A stretch of 40,042 bases of DNA, taken from assembly GCA_903862595.1 (NCBI GenBank), contig CAIOYO010000106.1:1-40042 (forward strand). The letters run 5' to 3'. Below the pieces are notes generated by a model. The model made no database searches and had not been told where the DNA came from. It was given only the letters and a program-made list of their open reading frames with translations. Position numbers and translations under genes: made by a program. How positions within the stretch are numbered: position 1 is the first letter of the stretch; every line of letters starts with the position of its first letter. Below, one piece after another: positions 8,123 to 16,492 of this stretch. Origin of the DNA: an uncultured Opitutaceae bacterium. GTDB taxonomy: Bacteria; Verrucomicrobiota; Verrucomicrobiia; Opitutales; Opitutaceae.

Positions 8123-8938
8123 ATGTCGGACTTTCTCCACGTTTCCGGCAAGGTGTTCGTCGTGATGGGCGTAGCCAACCGCAAGAGCGTCGCTTGGGCG
8201 ATCGCGAGCGCCTTGGAAGAGCAGGGGGCGAAGGTGGTCTACAGCGTACGCAGCGAGACGCGGAAGGCCTCCCTCGCGACGCTCCTCGGTGACCGGCCGA
8301 CTTTCGTGTGCGACGTGGAGAAGGACGGTGCCGCGGCGACGCTGGCCAGCGCCATCGCGGCAGCGGGGTACGGACCGATCCACGGCCTGGTTCATTCCAT
8401 CGCCTTCGCGAACTATGCGCAGGGATTCAAGCCCTTCCACCAGACGGGGCGGGGCGACTTCCTGCAGGCGACCGCCATCTCGGCATTTTCGTTGGTCGAG
8501 CTCGCCGAGGCGTTCCGTCCGCTCTTCGCGCCGAATGCGTCCGTCGTTAGCATCGGCATCTCGTCGCTGCTCGTGACCCCTGACAACTACGGGTACATGG
8601 GACCGATCAAGGCGGCGTTGGAGTCGTGCTCCCGGTTTCTCGCGAAGTCCTTCAGCGCGTTTTCCGAGGTACGCTTCAATGTCGTCGGCGCCGGACCCCT
8701 CAAGACGAGCGCGTCGGCGGGGATTCCCGGTTACCTGGAGAGCTACCTGTACGCGGAGAAACTGACGTTCCGGAAGCGCGCGCTGGCCACCGCTGAGGTC
8801 GCGAACGCAGCGCTGTTTCTCCTCAGCGAGCGCAGCAGCGGAATGAACGGGACAACCGTCGTGGTGGACGCTGGATTGGGCTCGAATGAATTTGACGCCG
8901 AGGTCATCCGCCTGGCGATGCGGCCCAAGCAGCCCTGA
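8123..8938 (+). CDS. FabI-like enoyl-ACP reductase with an altered second tyrosine
   Basis: 271-residue SDR of the FabI group. The nucleotide-binding region GVANRKSVAWAIA resembles the FabI GVAS-type loop; the catalytic Tyr and Lys are in NYGYMGPIK at positions 156 and 163, the same numbers as in E. coli FabI; GAGPLKTSASAGI matches the substrate-loop start. The conserved second tyrosine (Tyr146 of E. coli FabI) aligns by ungapped counting with Ile146. It is flanked at 7 and 2 bases by fabZ-like and oleA, so all four genes are probably one transcript. It may reduce enoyl-ACP for this cluster, or be the general reductase; function beyond family is inferred. Confidence 0.87.
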   Translation: MSDFLHVSGKVFVVMGVANRKSVAWAIASALEEQGAKVVYSVRSETRKASLATLLGDRPTFVCDVEKDGAAATLASAIAAAGYGPIHGLVHSIAFANYAQGFKPFHQTGRGDFLQATAISAFSLVELAEAFRPLFAPNASVVSIGISSLLVTPDNYGYMGPIKAALESCSRFLAKSFSAFSEVRFNVVGAGPLKTSASAGIPGYLESYLYAEKLTFRKRALATAEVANAALFLLSERSSGMNGTTVVVDAGLGSNEFDAEVIRLAMRPKQP

Positions 8939-8940
8939 TC

Positions 8941-9981
8941 ATGGCGCGGTTCCATTTTCGCTCCACCTGCATTGACTCGTTGGCGGCGGTCCTGCCGCCC
9001 GAGCGTCTGAGCAGCGCGGAAATCGAGCAGCGGCTCGAGCCGCTGTACCGGCGCCTCCGCCTGCCCGAGGGGCGCCTCGAGCTGATGACAGGCATTCGCG
9101 AGCGGCGGGTTTGGCCGGTCGGCACGCGCCCCTCGGACGCGAGCGCGGCTGCTGGAAGAGCGGTGCTCGAACGTTCGTCCATTCCGGCGGAGGCAGTCGA
9201 GCTGTTCATTCATGCCGCCGTGTGCCGCGATATGCTCGAGCCCGCCACTGCGGCGTTTGCGCATCGCAAGATCGGCCTGCCGCCCAGTGCCCAGATCTTC
9301 GATCTTTCCAATGCGTGCCTCGGTTTTCTGAACGCGCTCACGGTTGCCGGAGGCTTGATCGAGTCCGGCCAGATTCGCTGTGCTCTGGTTGTGGCAGGGG
9401 AGAACGGCCGGCCGCTCGTGGACGAGACGATCCGCCATCTGGCGACGGCGCCGCTCACCCGCGATCAGATCAAGCCCTTCTTCGCGAACCTCACCATCGG
9501 TTCCGGCGCGGTCGGAGCGATGGTCTGCCACCGGGACCTCGCGCCCTCGGGTCACCGCCTGCACTCGGGCGTGGCCCGCGCTGCCACCGCGCACAGTGAG
9601 TTGTGTCAGGGTGACATGCATGGAGCCGATGCACTGGCGATGCAGACGGATTCGGAACGACTCCTCGAGGCGGGCGTGGCGCTCGCTGCGGAGACGTGGA
9701 GTGAGTTCCGCGAAACGTCGGGACGCGGCGCGGATGGATTCAGCCGCTTCGTGTGCCATCAGGTCGGCAGCGTGCACCGCCGGCGCCTTTACGAGCGCCT
9801 GGGGCTGGACGTCGCGCGCGACTTCTCGACCTTCGAGGAGTACGGCAACATGGGGTCTGTTTCGCTGCCAGCGACGTTGGCCGCCGCCGAGGCAGCAGGA
9901 GCGGTCGCAGCCGGCAGTCATGTGGGGCTCCTCGGCATCGGTTCGGGTTTGAACTGCCTGATGCTGGATCTCGAATGGTGA
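8941..9981 (+). CDS. oleA: OleA-type thiolase: head-to-head acyl-CoA condensing enzyme
   Basis: 346-residue KAS III-fold enzyme. OleA joins two fatty acyl thioesters by non-decarboxylative Claisen condensation to a beta-keto acid, the first step of long-chain olefin formation. Active-site Cys126 lies in SNACLGFLN, His273 in CHQVGSVH and Asn303 in YGNMGS. Glu100 in DMLEPATAA is the extra glutamate that distinguishes OleA from FabH, and the C-terminus LLGIGSGLNC is an OleA hallmark that I recognise from Xanthomonas OleA. ERRVW near residue 55 also fits. It starts 2 bases after the FabI-like stop and shares one base with oleB. An ordinary FabH is the alternative, but the Glu and C-terminus speak against it. 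Confidence 0.87.
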   Translation: MARFHFRSTCIDSLAAVLPPERLSSAEIEQRLEPLYRRLRLPEGRLELMTGIRERRVWPVGTRPSDASAAAGRAVLERSSIPAEAVELFIHAAVCRDMLEPATAAFAHRKIGLPPSAQIFDLSNACLGFLNALTVAGGLIESGQIRCALVVAGENGRPLVDETIRHLATAPLTRDQIKPFFANLTIGSGAVGAMVCHRDLAPSGHRLHSGVARAATAHSELCQGDMHGADALAMQTDSERLLEAGVALAAETWSEFRETSGRGADGFSRFVCHQVGSVHRRRLYERLGLDVARDFSTFEEYGNMGSVSLPATLAAAEAAGAVAAGSHVGLLGIGSGLNCLMLDLEW

Positions 9982-10874
9982 TGAACGACTGCGCTCCATT
10001 GCCCGACTGGCTGCTTCGGCTGTATCCGTTTACCCCGTCGTCACTCACTACGGCCCGCGGGGCACGCATGAGCTTTGTCGATGTCGGGCCGCGAAGTTCG
10101 GAAGCGGTGCTGTTTCTGCACGGCAATCCTACATGGTCATTCTTTTACCGCGATCTGATCGCCTCGCTGCGCGATGAGATCCGCTGCGTCGCGCCGGATC
10201 ACGTGGGAATGGGCCTGTCGGACAAGCCGGAGGGGTACACTTACACACTCGAACAACGCATCGCGGACATCGAGGCGCTCGTTGAGTCACTCGGGCTGAC
10301 GCGGATCCATCTGGTCGTGCACGATTGGGGTGGGGCGATCGGCTGCGGTTTTGCCGTGCGAAACCCCAGCCGCGTCGGCCGCATCGTGCTGCTGAACACC
10401 GCTGCATTCCGGTCACCCCTGATTCCGGCTAGCATCGCGCTGTGTCGCACGCATTTTCCCGGTACTGCGCTGGTGCGCGGGCTGAATGCGTTTGCCGGAC
10501 CCGCCGTGCGCATGGCCATGCATCGTCGGCGCCTCTCCGCCGATGAGCGCCGGGGGTATCTCTTCCCGTACGATTCTTGGGCCCATCGCGTGGCCGTAAA
10601 TGCGTTTGTGAAGGATATTCCGCTGCATCCGGACCACGTCAGCTACGCCACGCTCCGCGAGGTCGAGCAGGGGCTTCCTTCGCTCCGCTCGCATCCGGTG
10701 AGCATCGTCTGGGGTGGCCGCGACTTCTGCTTCCACGACGCCTTTCTCGCCCGCTGGCGCGAGATCCTCCCCGAGGCCCGGATCACGCGCCTCGCCGATG
10801 TCGGTCACTATGTCTTGGACGATGGTGGCTCCGAGGCGATCACGCTTTGTCGGCGGGGCGTGCTCGGGGCCTGA
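9981..10874 (+). CDS. oleB: OleB-type alpha/beta hydrolase (beta-lactone decarboxylase)
   Basis: 297-residue haloalkane-dehalogenase-like hydrolase. In the Ole pathway OleB decarboxylates the beta-lactone made by OleC to a cis-olefin. The oxyanion loop HGNPTWS is at residues 47-53, the aspartate nucleophile is Asp115 in VVHDWGGAIG, the probable acid is Asp248 in WGGRDFCF, and the base is His276 in VGHYVLDD. This is the dehalogenase-type Asp-Asp-His set. The start ATG at 9981 shares its A with the oleA stop (TGATG). A haloalkane dehalogenase is the alternative, but adjacency to oleA makes OleB much more likely. No oleC or oleD follows: a hairpin and a convergent gene come next. Confidence 0.83.
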   Translation: MNDCAPLPDWLLRLYPFTPSSLTTARGARMSFVDVGPRSSEAVLFLHGNPTWSFFYRDLIASLRDEIRCVAPDHVGMGLSDKPEGYTYTLEQRIADIEALVESLGLTRIHLVVHDWGGAIGCGFAVRNPSRVGRIVLLNTAAFRSPLIPASIALCRTHFPGTALVRGLNAFAGPAVRMAMHRRRLSADERRGYLFPYDSWAHRVAVNAFVKDIPLHPDHVSYATLREVEQGLPSLRSHPVSIVWGGRDFCFHDAFLARWREILPEARITRLADVGHYVLDDGGSEAITLCRRGVLGA

Positions 10875-10893
10875 ACGCACGGCTTCCTCAGTA

Positions 10894-10930
10894 GATCGGG
10901 TCGCGCCGCTTGGGCGAAGCCGACCCGATC
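10894..10930. terminator. Long hairpin between convergent oleB and deacylase genes
   Basis: A perfect 10-base stem GATCGGGTCG (10894-10903) pairs with CGACCCGATC (10921-10930); the 17-base loop can form a further CGCC/GGCG stem. It lies in the 60-base gap between two convergent genes, so it may stop transcription from both sides. There is no T-run on either side, so intrinsic termination strength is uncertain. Confidence 0.6.
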
Positions 10931-10934
10931 ACCG

Positions 10935-12560
10935 TCACGGAGTCGACAGGATACGGGCCTCACGGCGCACGGTGCGGCCGGGCCGGTGTCCGGTGAGCGT
11001 TCCGTCGCGGATCACGAATTGTCCCGCCACGATGACATGATCCATTCCCTCGGCGTGGTGGTGGGGGTCGCGAAAGGTTGATTGGGTTGCGAGCCGGGCG
11101 AGGTCAAACGAGACGAGGTCGGCGACGAATCCGGCACGAATGAGGCCGCGCTGTCCGAGTGGAAACTGCCGAGCCGGCAAGTCGGTCATGCGCCGAACCG
11201 CCTCCTCGAGGCTCATGAGCCGCTCGTCGCGAACGTAGTGGGCAAGGAAGCGAACATTGTTGCCGTAGCCACGCGGGTGGGGGACTCCGACTCCCATGCG
11301 ACGCGCGCCGGAATCCGAGGCGATCATCGTGAGCGGCAGCGCGAGAAACTCGCGGAGGTTCGGTTCGCTCATGCCATGGAACACGGCTGAAGCTCCGCCG
11401 CGCAGTTCGACCTGAAGAATCGCATCGAGTTGCGCCTCGAGGGAGTCGGAGCCGTAAAGCTTTCGGGCAGCCTCCGGGACGCTCATGCCGTTGAGCGAGG
11501 GGTCTTCGGTGAAGTTCGCGATCACGGCGTACGTGTAGTCGGACCGCTGGCCGCGTTGCAGAGTTGCCTTCATCTCGGAACGGATGCGGTTCCGCTCGGC
11601 GGGATCGTCGAGCCGTTCGCGTAGCCGCTCGCGCCCGCCTTCGCGCGCGAAGTCGGGGATGGTGGTACCGAGTGACGTACTCGAGGCGGTGTAGAGATAC
11701 TGGTCATGCGCCACCTGGATGCCCTCGGCGCGGGCGCGGGCGAGGCGTTCAATGACCGGCCGGGTCAGTCCCCACGCGGCCGGAGTCGAGAGCTTGATAT
11801 GGGAGATTTGGACCGGGGTGCCGGCCGCTCGACCGATCGTCAGAGCTTCCTCAATGGCCTCGAGAATGCGCGCGTTCTCGTAGCGCATGTGGCTCGCGTA
11901 CAGTCCGCCGGACTCGGCGGCCACCTTGGCCAACGCCACGATCTCGTCGGTCCGGGCGAACGTGCCGGGGAGGTAGATCAGTCCGGTACTGAGACCAACC
12001 GCGCCAGCGCGCATCGCGGCCGCGACCAAGGCCCGCATCTGGTCGAGTTCCGCAGCGGTGGGTGGCCTTGCGAAGCTACCGCCCATGACCTGAGCGCGAA
12101 CAGTGTTGTGGCCGACCAGTGTGGCGAGATTGAGTGACAGGCGCGCGGCTTCGAGTTCCCGGAAGAACTCCGCGACATCCAAGGCGGACCCGCCGCAGTT
12201 GCCCGTCACCAGCGTGGTCACGCCCATGCGGATGAAGTTTTCCGCGGCGGGAACCTCTGCGAGGTCCTCCACGTGCGTGTGCACATCAATGAAACCGGGG
12301 GCGAGGATGCGGCCCTGCAGGTCGATCTCCGTCGGAGCGGAGAACGGCACCGAGCCAACTGCGACGATGCGGTCTCCGCTGATTGCGACATCACCCCGAA
12401 CTGCGGGCGTGCCGCTCCCATCAATGATCGAGGCATTGCGCAGGATCACGTCCGCCCGGTTCGGCGCCGCCTCTGCGATCGAGACGAATGCGATAGCACA
12501 CAGGACAAAGGCCGCGACGGCGCGCTGCAGGCGAGGTTGAGCGGGGCGGGTGACGCACAT
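10935..12560 (-). CDS. Secreted N-acyl-D-amino-acid deacylase family amidohydrolase
   Basis: 541 residues from the ATG at 12560. Removes the acyl group from N-acyl-D-amino acids, or a related amide. A signal peptide is likely: basic start, hydrophobic stretch AAFVLCAIAFVSIA and an AEA cleavage site near residue 31. The amidohydrolase metal motif is GFIDVHTHVED, followed by TLVTGNCGG, a signature of the D-aminoacylase group; HISHIKLS and SDSGARRMG carry further metal/substrate residues. Upstream in-frame starts exist (ATGs at 12611 and 12698) but would put a long tail before the signal peptide. It diverges from the DeoR gene, so the two may share a control region. Some homologues act on dipeptides or peptidoglycan fragments. 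Confidence 0.88.
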   Translation of the reverse strand: MCVTRPAQPRLQRAVAAFVLCAIAFVSIAEAAPNRADVILRNASIIDGSGTPAVRGDVAISGDRIVAVGSVPFSAPTEIDLQGRILAPGFIDVHTHVEDLAEVPAAENFIRMGVTTLVTGNCGGSALDVAEFFRELEAARLSLNLATLVGHNTVRAQVMGGSFARPPTAAELDQMRALVAAAMRAGAVGLSTGLIYLPGTFARTDEIVALAKVAAESGGLYASHMRYENARILEAIEEALTIGRAAGTPVQISHIKLSTPAAWGLTRPVIERLARARAEGIQVAHDQYLYTASSTSLGTTIPDFAREGGRERLRERLDDPAERNRIRSEMKATLQRGQRSDYTYAVIANFTEDPSLNGMSVPEAARKLYGSDSLEAQLDAILQVELRGGASAVFHGMSEPNLREFLALPLTMIASDSGARRMGVGVPHPRGYGNNVRFLAHYVRDERLMSLEEAVRRMTDLPARQFPLGQRGLIRAGFVADLVSFDLARLATQSTFRDPHHHAEGMDHVIVAGQFVIRDGTLTGHRPGRTVRREARILSTP

Positions 12561-12700
12561 GACGGAACTGTTGTTTCCGACGGTCGCAGCGAGGGCGATT
12601 TCTTTTCGCATCCGAAAGCCCAGTGTGAGCGAAATTGAGCGGAACGAGCGAGTGTGATCTATGGCGTTGAAGCTTGGCGCCATCATTCCACGCTTCACTC

Positions 12701-13468
12701 GTGCTTACGGAGCAGCGCCGTCGATCGATTCTCCGCCTCCTTGCCGACCAGAACACGGTGCGGCTGGAGGAGATTTGCGCGCGTTTCGGGGTCTCGGCCG
12801 CGACGGCGCGTCGGGATGCCGAAGCGATCGCGCGCTCGGCCTTGGCTCACCGTACAAGGGGAGGGCTCCTGGCGCTGGATGCGGCGATGACTGAGCCCGC
12901 CTATTCGCGCAAAGCGGCGGCGGCCGCCGGGACCAAGTCGCGGCTCGGCCAACGCGTCGCGGAGCTGCTCCCGGAGGACGGCAGCATCTTCATCGACGGA
13001 GGAAGCACGTGCTTGGAAGTAGCGCGCGCGGTCCTCGATCGTCCGCAGCTCCGCGTCTACACAAATTCCGTCACGTTGCTCCAGCTCGCAACGGAAGGTC
13101 GGGCGAACGTCTACTCCATCGGCGGCGAGGTGCGGTCGGTGAGTTTGGCACTCGTGGGCGCGTTTGCGTTGAGTTGGCTGGAGCGGCTCCGCTTCGACGC
13201 CGCGGTGATTGGAGCCTCGGGCTTGGATGCTGAGCAGGGAGCGACGACGACTGAGCTCGCGGAGGCGGCGATCAAAGCCGAGGCGCTCAAGCGGGCTCGC
13301 TTGCGCATTCTCGTCGCCCATTCCGAGAAGTGGTCCAGGCCCGCTGCTTTGCGCTTTGCCCCGTGGTCGGCGTTCCACCACTTTGTTACGGACCGCGCCC
13401 CGCCGCGGTCCGACGCCGCGCCCCTCTCGGCTGCAGGCGTCGAGATCCATCTTCTATCTTCCTCATGA
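12701..13468 (+). CDS. DeoR-family transcriptional regulator of the sugar operon
   Basis: 255 residues from the GTG at 12701, which gives the typical LTEQRRRSILRLL opening; a TTG at 12674 would add 9 residues. The N-terminal winged helix has RLEEICARFGVSAATARRDA with the recognition helix near residues 31-41, then RTRGGLL. The C-terminal DeoRC sensor domain shows FIDGGSTCLEVARA and YTNSVTLLQL, and normally binds a phosphorylated sugar. The stop overlaps the aldolase start (ATGA). Family members usually repress their own operon until the pathway sugar phosphate builds up, so this is probably the local regulator. An unusual SAATARRDA replaces the common MTIRRDL. Confidence 0.9.
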   Translation: MLTEQRRRSILRLLADQNTVRLEEICARFGVSAATARRDAEAIARSALAHRTRGGLLALDAAMTEPAYSRKAAAAAGTKSRLGQRVAELLPEDGSIFIDGGSTCLEVARAVLDRPQLRVYTNSVTLLQLATEGRANVYSIGGEVRSVSLALVGAFALSWLERLRFDAAVIGASGLDAEQGATTTELAEAAIKAEALKRARLRILVAHSEKWSRPAALRFAPWSAFHHFVTDRAPPRSDAAPLSAAGVEIHLLSSS

Positions 13469-14295
13469 AATCCGCCCGTCTCAACCGGCTGTTCAACCCG
13501 CGCACTGGACGATGCTTCGACGTCGCTCTCGATCACGGCTTCTTCAATGAAGGTGCCTTCCTCCCTGGAATCGAGGACCTCCCGACGGCCGTGGCACGTC
13601 TCGTCGAGGCCGGCCCAGACGCGATCCAGCTCACGATCGGACAAGCGCGCCATCTGCAGGGTCTGCCGGTCCGTCCGAAGCCGGCGTTGGTCTTGCGCAC
13701 CGACGTCGCCAACGTGTACGGCACCCAGCTGCCCGAGGTTCTCTTCTCGCGCATGATCGAGGAGCCGGTCACGCAGGCCTTGCGTGTCGACGCCGCGTGC
13801 GTGGTCGTGAATCTGTTTCGCATTCCGGGTGCGCCGACCGTGACGGATCAGTGCATCCAGAACATTCTCCGCATCAAGCCCGCCTGCGATGCGTTCGGGA
13901 TGCCGCTCATGATCGAGCCTCTGGTTTTTCAGCCGAATGAGAAGGCCGGCGGCTACATGGTCGATGGCGACCCGAAGAAGATCATTCCCCTCGTTCGCCA
14001 AGCGGCGGAACTGGGCGCCGATGTGATCAAAGCGGACCCGACCGATGACGTCTCGATTTACCATCAGGTGATTCAGACGGCCGGCGGCGTGCCGGTCCTC
14101 GTCCGCGGCGGCAGCAAGGCACCCGAGGCCGAGATCCTCGCTCGCACCGAGGCCATCTTGAAGCAGGGGGCCGCTGGAATCGTCTACGGCCGCAATATCA
14201 TCCAGCATCCTCGTCCGGCAGCGATCACCCGGGCGTTGATGGCGGTGGTTCACGACGGCAAAACGGCGGCGCAGGCGATGGAGCATCTGCGATGA
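13465..14295 (+). CDS. Class I (DhnA/LsrF-type) aldolase
   Basis: 276-residue TIM-barrel Schiff-base aldolase of the DhnA/FbaB/LsrF group. The segment ALDHGFFNEG (residues 21-30) is the family's first active-site loop; Lys189 in GADVIKADPTDD is the expected Schiff-base lysine; VLVRGGSK and IVYGRNI are phosphate-binding loops. It therefore should cleave or form a phosphorylated keto sugar. Substrate is not readable: fructose-1,6-bisphosphate, a 2-keto-3-deoxy sugar phosphate or an autoinducer-2-type compound are all known in the family. The start ATG at 13465 lies inside the regulator stop and its own stop overlaps the dehydrogenase start (ATGA both times). Confidence 0.9.
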   Translation: MKSARLNRLFNPRTGRCFDVALDHGFFNEGAFLPGIEDLPTAVARLVEAGPDAIQLTIGQARHLQGLPVRPKPALVLRTDVANVYGTQLPEVLFSRMIEEPVTQALRVDAACVVVNLFRIPGAPTVTDQCIQNILRIKPACDAFGMPLMIEPLVFQPNEKAGGYMVDGDPKKIIPLVRQAAELGADVIKADPTDDVSIYHQVIQTAGGVPVLVRGGSKAPEAEILARTEAILKQGAAGIVYGRNIIQHPRPAAITRALMAVVHDGKTAAQAMEHLR

Positions 14296-15443
14296 GCGCC
14301 TCCGAACTCTCAACCGTCCGCGTCGCTGTCATCGGTGCCGGCCTCATGGGACGTGAGGTGGCCAGTGCGTTCGGGCGCTGGTTCGCGCTCCTCGACTCGG
14401 ATGTACGTCCGGAGCTGGTCGGAGTCTGCGACGTCAATCCCGAGGCCATCAAATGGTTCCGCGCCATTCCCGGCGTCCGCTACTTTGAGACCGATCCTGC
14501 GCAACTGCTCCGGCATGCGGACATCGATGTCGTCTACGTAGCTGTCCCGCATCATCTCCACGAAAATCTGTACCTGGACGTTCTGCGGTCCGGAAAGGAT
14601 CTTTTCGCGGAGAAGCCCTTTGGCATCGACTTGCCGAGCGCGCGGCGCGTCCGCGATGAGGCGGCGCGCTTGGGTCGGTTCGTGCGCATTTCCTCGGAGT
14701 TTCCGTTTCTACCGGGCGCGCTCCGGGCGCTCAACTACGCGCGGGAAGGGCGCCTCGGGCGTCCGATCGAGGCGCGCTGCGCGTTCCTGCACTCGAGCGA
14801 TCTTGATCCCAACAAGCCGATCAACTGGAAGCGCCAGTCGCGTTTCTGCGGCGAGGCCGGGGTCATGAACGATCTTGGCATGCACGTCGCGCACCTCCCG
14901 CTGCGGCTCGGCTGGAAGCCGGACCACGTCTTTGCGACGCTCCAGCGGGTGTACACCCAGCGGCCGGACGGGAAGGGTGGCATGACCTCGAGCGATACCT
15001 GGGATAACGCCACCGTGCGGGCCACGGCCACGATTCAGGGCGAGAGCGTGCCTCTCTGTCTCGAAATGAAGCGCCTCGCTCCTGGTGAGACCAACACGTG
15101 GATCTTCGAACTGCTCGGGACCGACGGCGGCGTGCGCTTCAGCACGAAGGAGCCAAAAACGTTTTGGACCTTCCAACGGGGTAGTGACCAGCTCTGGCTG
15201 CGCACCGACCTCGGCTTCGGTACGCCGTTCAAGACGATCACCGGCGGCATTTTCGAGCCCGGCTTCCCCGATATCCTCCAGCAGATGTGGGCGGCGTTCT
15301 TCGCCGAGCGCAAGGGGACCCTCGGATCCCGTGTCGGCTGCGCCACGCCGGACGAGGCCGTCGCCCAGCACGAGCTCTGGGCCGCCGCGCTCAAGTCCGT
15401 CGCCGAGCGCCGCTGCATCACGATTGCTGAAGTTTCCTCATGA
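14292..15443 (+). CDS. Gfo/Idh/MocA-family sugar or polyol dehydrogenase
   Basis: 383 residues. N-terminal Rossmann domain with GAGLMG at 15-20, and the family motif EKPFG with the catalytic lysine at residue 108. The C-terminal alpha/beta domain contains GVMNDLGMHVAHLPL, where the aspartate and histidine typical of the family's active site are seen. Members oxidise a hydroxyl of a sugar, inositol or related compound with NAD(P). The rather polar insertion QRPDGKGGMTSSDTWDN may shape the substrate site. Overlaps both neighbours by 4 bases, so it is part of the same pathway as the aldolase and kinase. Substrate unknown. Confidence 0.91.
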   Translation: MSASELSTVRVAVIGAGLMGREVASAFGRWFALLDSDVRPELVGVCDVNPEAIKWFRAIPGVRYFETDPAQLLRHADIDVVYVAVPHHLHENLYLDVLRSGKDLFAEKPFGIDLPSARRVRDEAARLGRFVRISSEFPFLPGALRALNYAREGRLGRPIEARCAFLHSSDLDPNKPINWKRQSRFCGEAGVMNDLGMHVAHLPLRLGWKPDHVFATLQRVYTQRPDGKGGMTSSDTWDNATVRATATIQGESVPLCLEMKRLAPGETNTWIFELLGTDGGVRFSTKEPKTFWTFQRGSDQLWLRTDLGFGTPFKTITGGIFEPGFPDILQQMWAAFFAERKGTLGSRVGCATPDEAVAQHELWAAALKSVAERRCITIAEVSS

Positions 15444-16492
15444 CCGACCCGCACGACACAGCAGGGCGCTCTGGCGTGATTGCCGGGGGAAATTGGATCG
15501 TCGACCACGTCAAGATTATCGACGCCTGGCCGCAGCAGGACACCTTGGCCAACATCCTCAGCCAGACGGACGCGAACGGCGGTTCGCCCTACAACATCCT
15601 CGTCGATCTGGCGAAGATGGGGGCCGATTTTCCGCTGGAGGCGGTGGGCTTGGTGGGTGATGACGCGGACGGGCGGCTGATCCGCGCCGAGTGCTCTGCG
15701 CTCGGCATCAAGACCGATGCGCTGCAGAGCACCCGGAAGGCGGCGACCAGCTATACGGACGTCATGAGCGTCCAGAGCACGGGGCGCCGCAGCTTCTTCC
15801 ACCAGCGCGGCGCCAATGCGCTGCTGGGTCCGGAGCACTTCGACTTCGCGACGACGCGGGCGAAACATTTCCACCTGGGTTACGCGCTGCTGCTCGATCG
15901 CCTCGACGGCCTGATTGACGGTGTACCCGGCATGCAGCTCGTATTCGCGGCGGCCCACGCGGCCGGCCTGACGACCTCGCTGGATTGTGTCAGCGAGAGC
16001 GGTGACCGCTTCGCGTCGGTCGTCACACCGGTGCTGCCTCAGGTCGACGTCTTCTTCGCCAACGATTTCGAGGCGGATAAGATCACTGGCATCGCGGTGC
16101 GAAAAGGAGATCGGCTGGATCGTGCCGGCACGGAGGCGGCAGCTCGCCGTCTGATTGAACTGGGGGTGCGGGCGTGGGTAGTGTTGCATTTTCCGGAAGG
16201 CAGCTGCGCCTGTAGCCGGCAGGGCGAAATCGTTTGGCAGGGCAGTCTGCAGGTACCACGTAGCGCGATCCGGGGCGCGGCTGGCGCAGGGGACGCCTTC
16301 GCCGCGGGCGTTCTCCTTGGCTGGCACAACGGCCACGATTTCTTGTGGAACCTCAAGCTTGGCGTCGGTGCGGCGGCGGCGTGCCTTCGGGATCCGACCT
16401 GTTCAGGAAGCATTCCCAGCTTGGCCGAGGTCGATGCGTTGGCCCGCGAGTGGGGCTACCGCGATCCGTTCGCGGATTTTGCCCCGCAGTAG
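15440..16492 (+). CDS. PfkB-family carbohydrate kinase (operon kinase)
   Basis: 350-residue ribokinase-like kinase. The nucleotide/anion-hole motif GAGDAF is at 282-287, with Asp285 as catalytic base; GGSPYNILVDLAKMG near residue 47 matches the substrate-binding GGxxxN region, and GLVGDDADG follows it. It phosphorylates a sugar or keto acid from ATP. As last gene of the deoR-aldolase-dehydrogenase-kinase operon, it probably makes the phosphate ester that the class I aldolase cleaves. The start ATG at 15440 overlaps the dehydrogenase stop. Specificity cannot be read; the IolC/KdgK analogy is by pathway logic only. Confidence 0.9.
   Translation: MTDPHDTAGRSGVIAGGNWIVDHVKIIDAWPQQDTLANILSQTDANGGSPYNILVDLAKMGADFPLEAVGLVGDDADGRLIRAECSALGIKTDALQSTRKAATSYTDVMSVQSTGRRSFFHQRGANALLGPEHFDFATTRAKHFHLGYALLLDRLDGLIDGVPGMQLVFAAAHAAGLTTSLDCVSESGDRFASVVTPVLPQVDVFFANDFEADKITGIAVRKGDRLDRAGTEAAARRLIELGVRAWVVLHFPEGSCACSRQGEIVWQGSLQVPRSAIRGAAGAGDAFAAGVLLGWHNGHDFLWNLKLGVGAAAACLRDPTCSGSIPSLAEVDALAREWGYRDPFADFAPQ

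Noticed and set aside
9753-9980. Upstream extension of the oleB frame
   Set aside because: Lies entirely inside oleA and shows no hydrolase features; the coupled ATG at 9981 gives the correct family length.
12701-16492. Sulfoquinovose (yih-type) operon
   Set aside because: The regulator-kinase-aldolase set is similar, but there is no sulfoquinovosidase, isomerase or sulfonate exporter, and the aldolase is not closely YihT-like.
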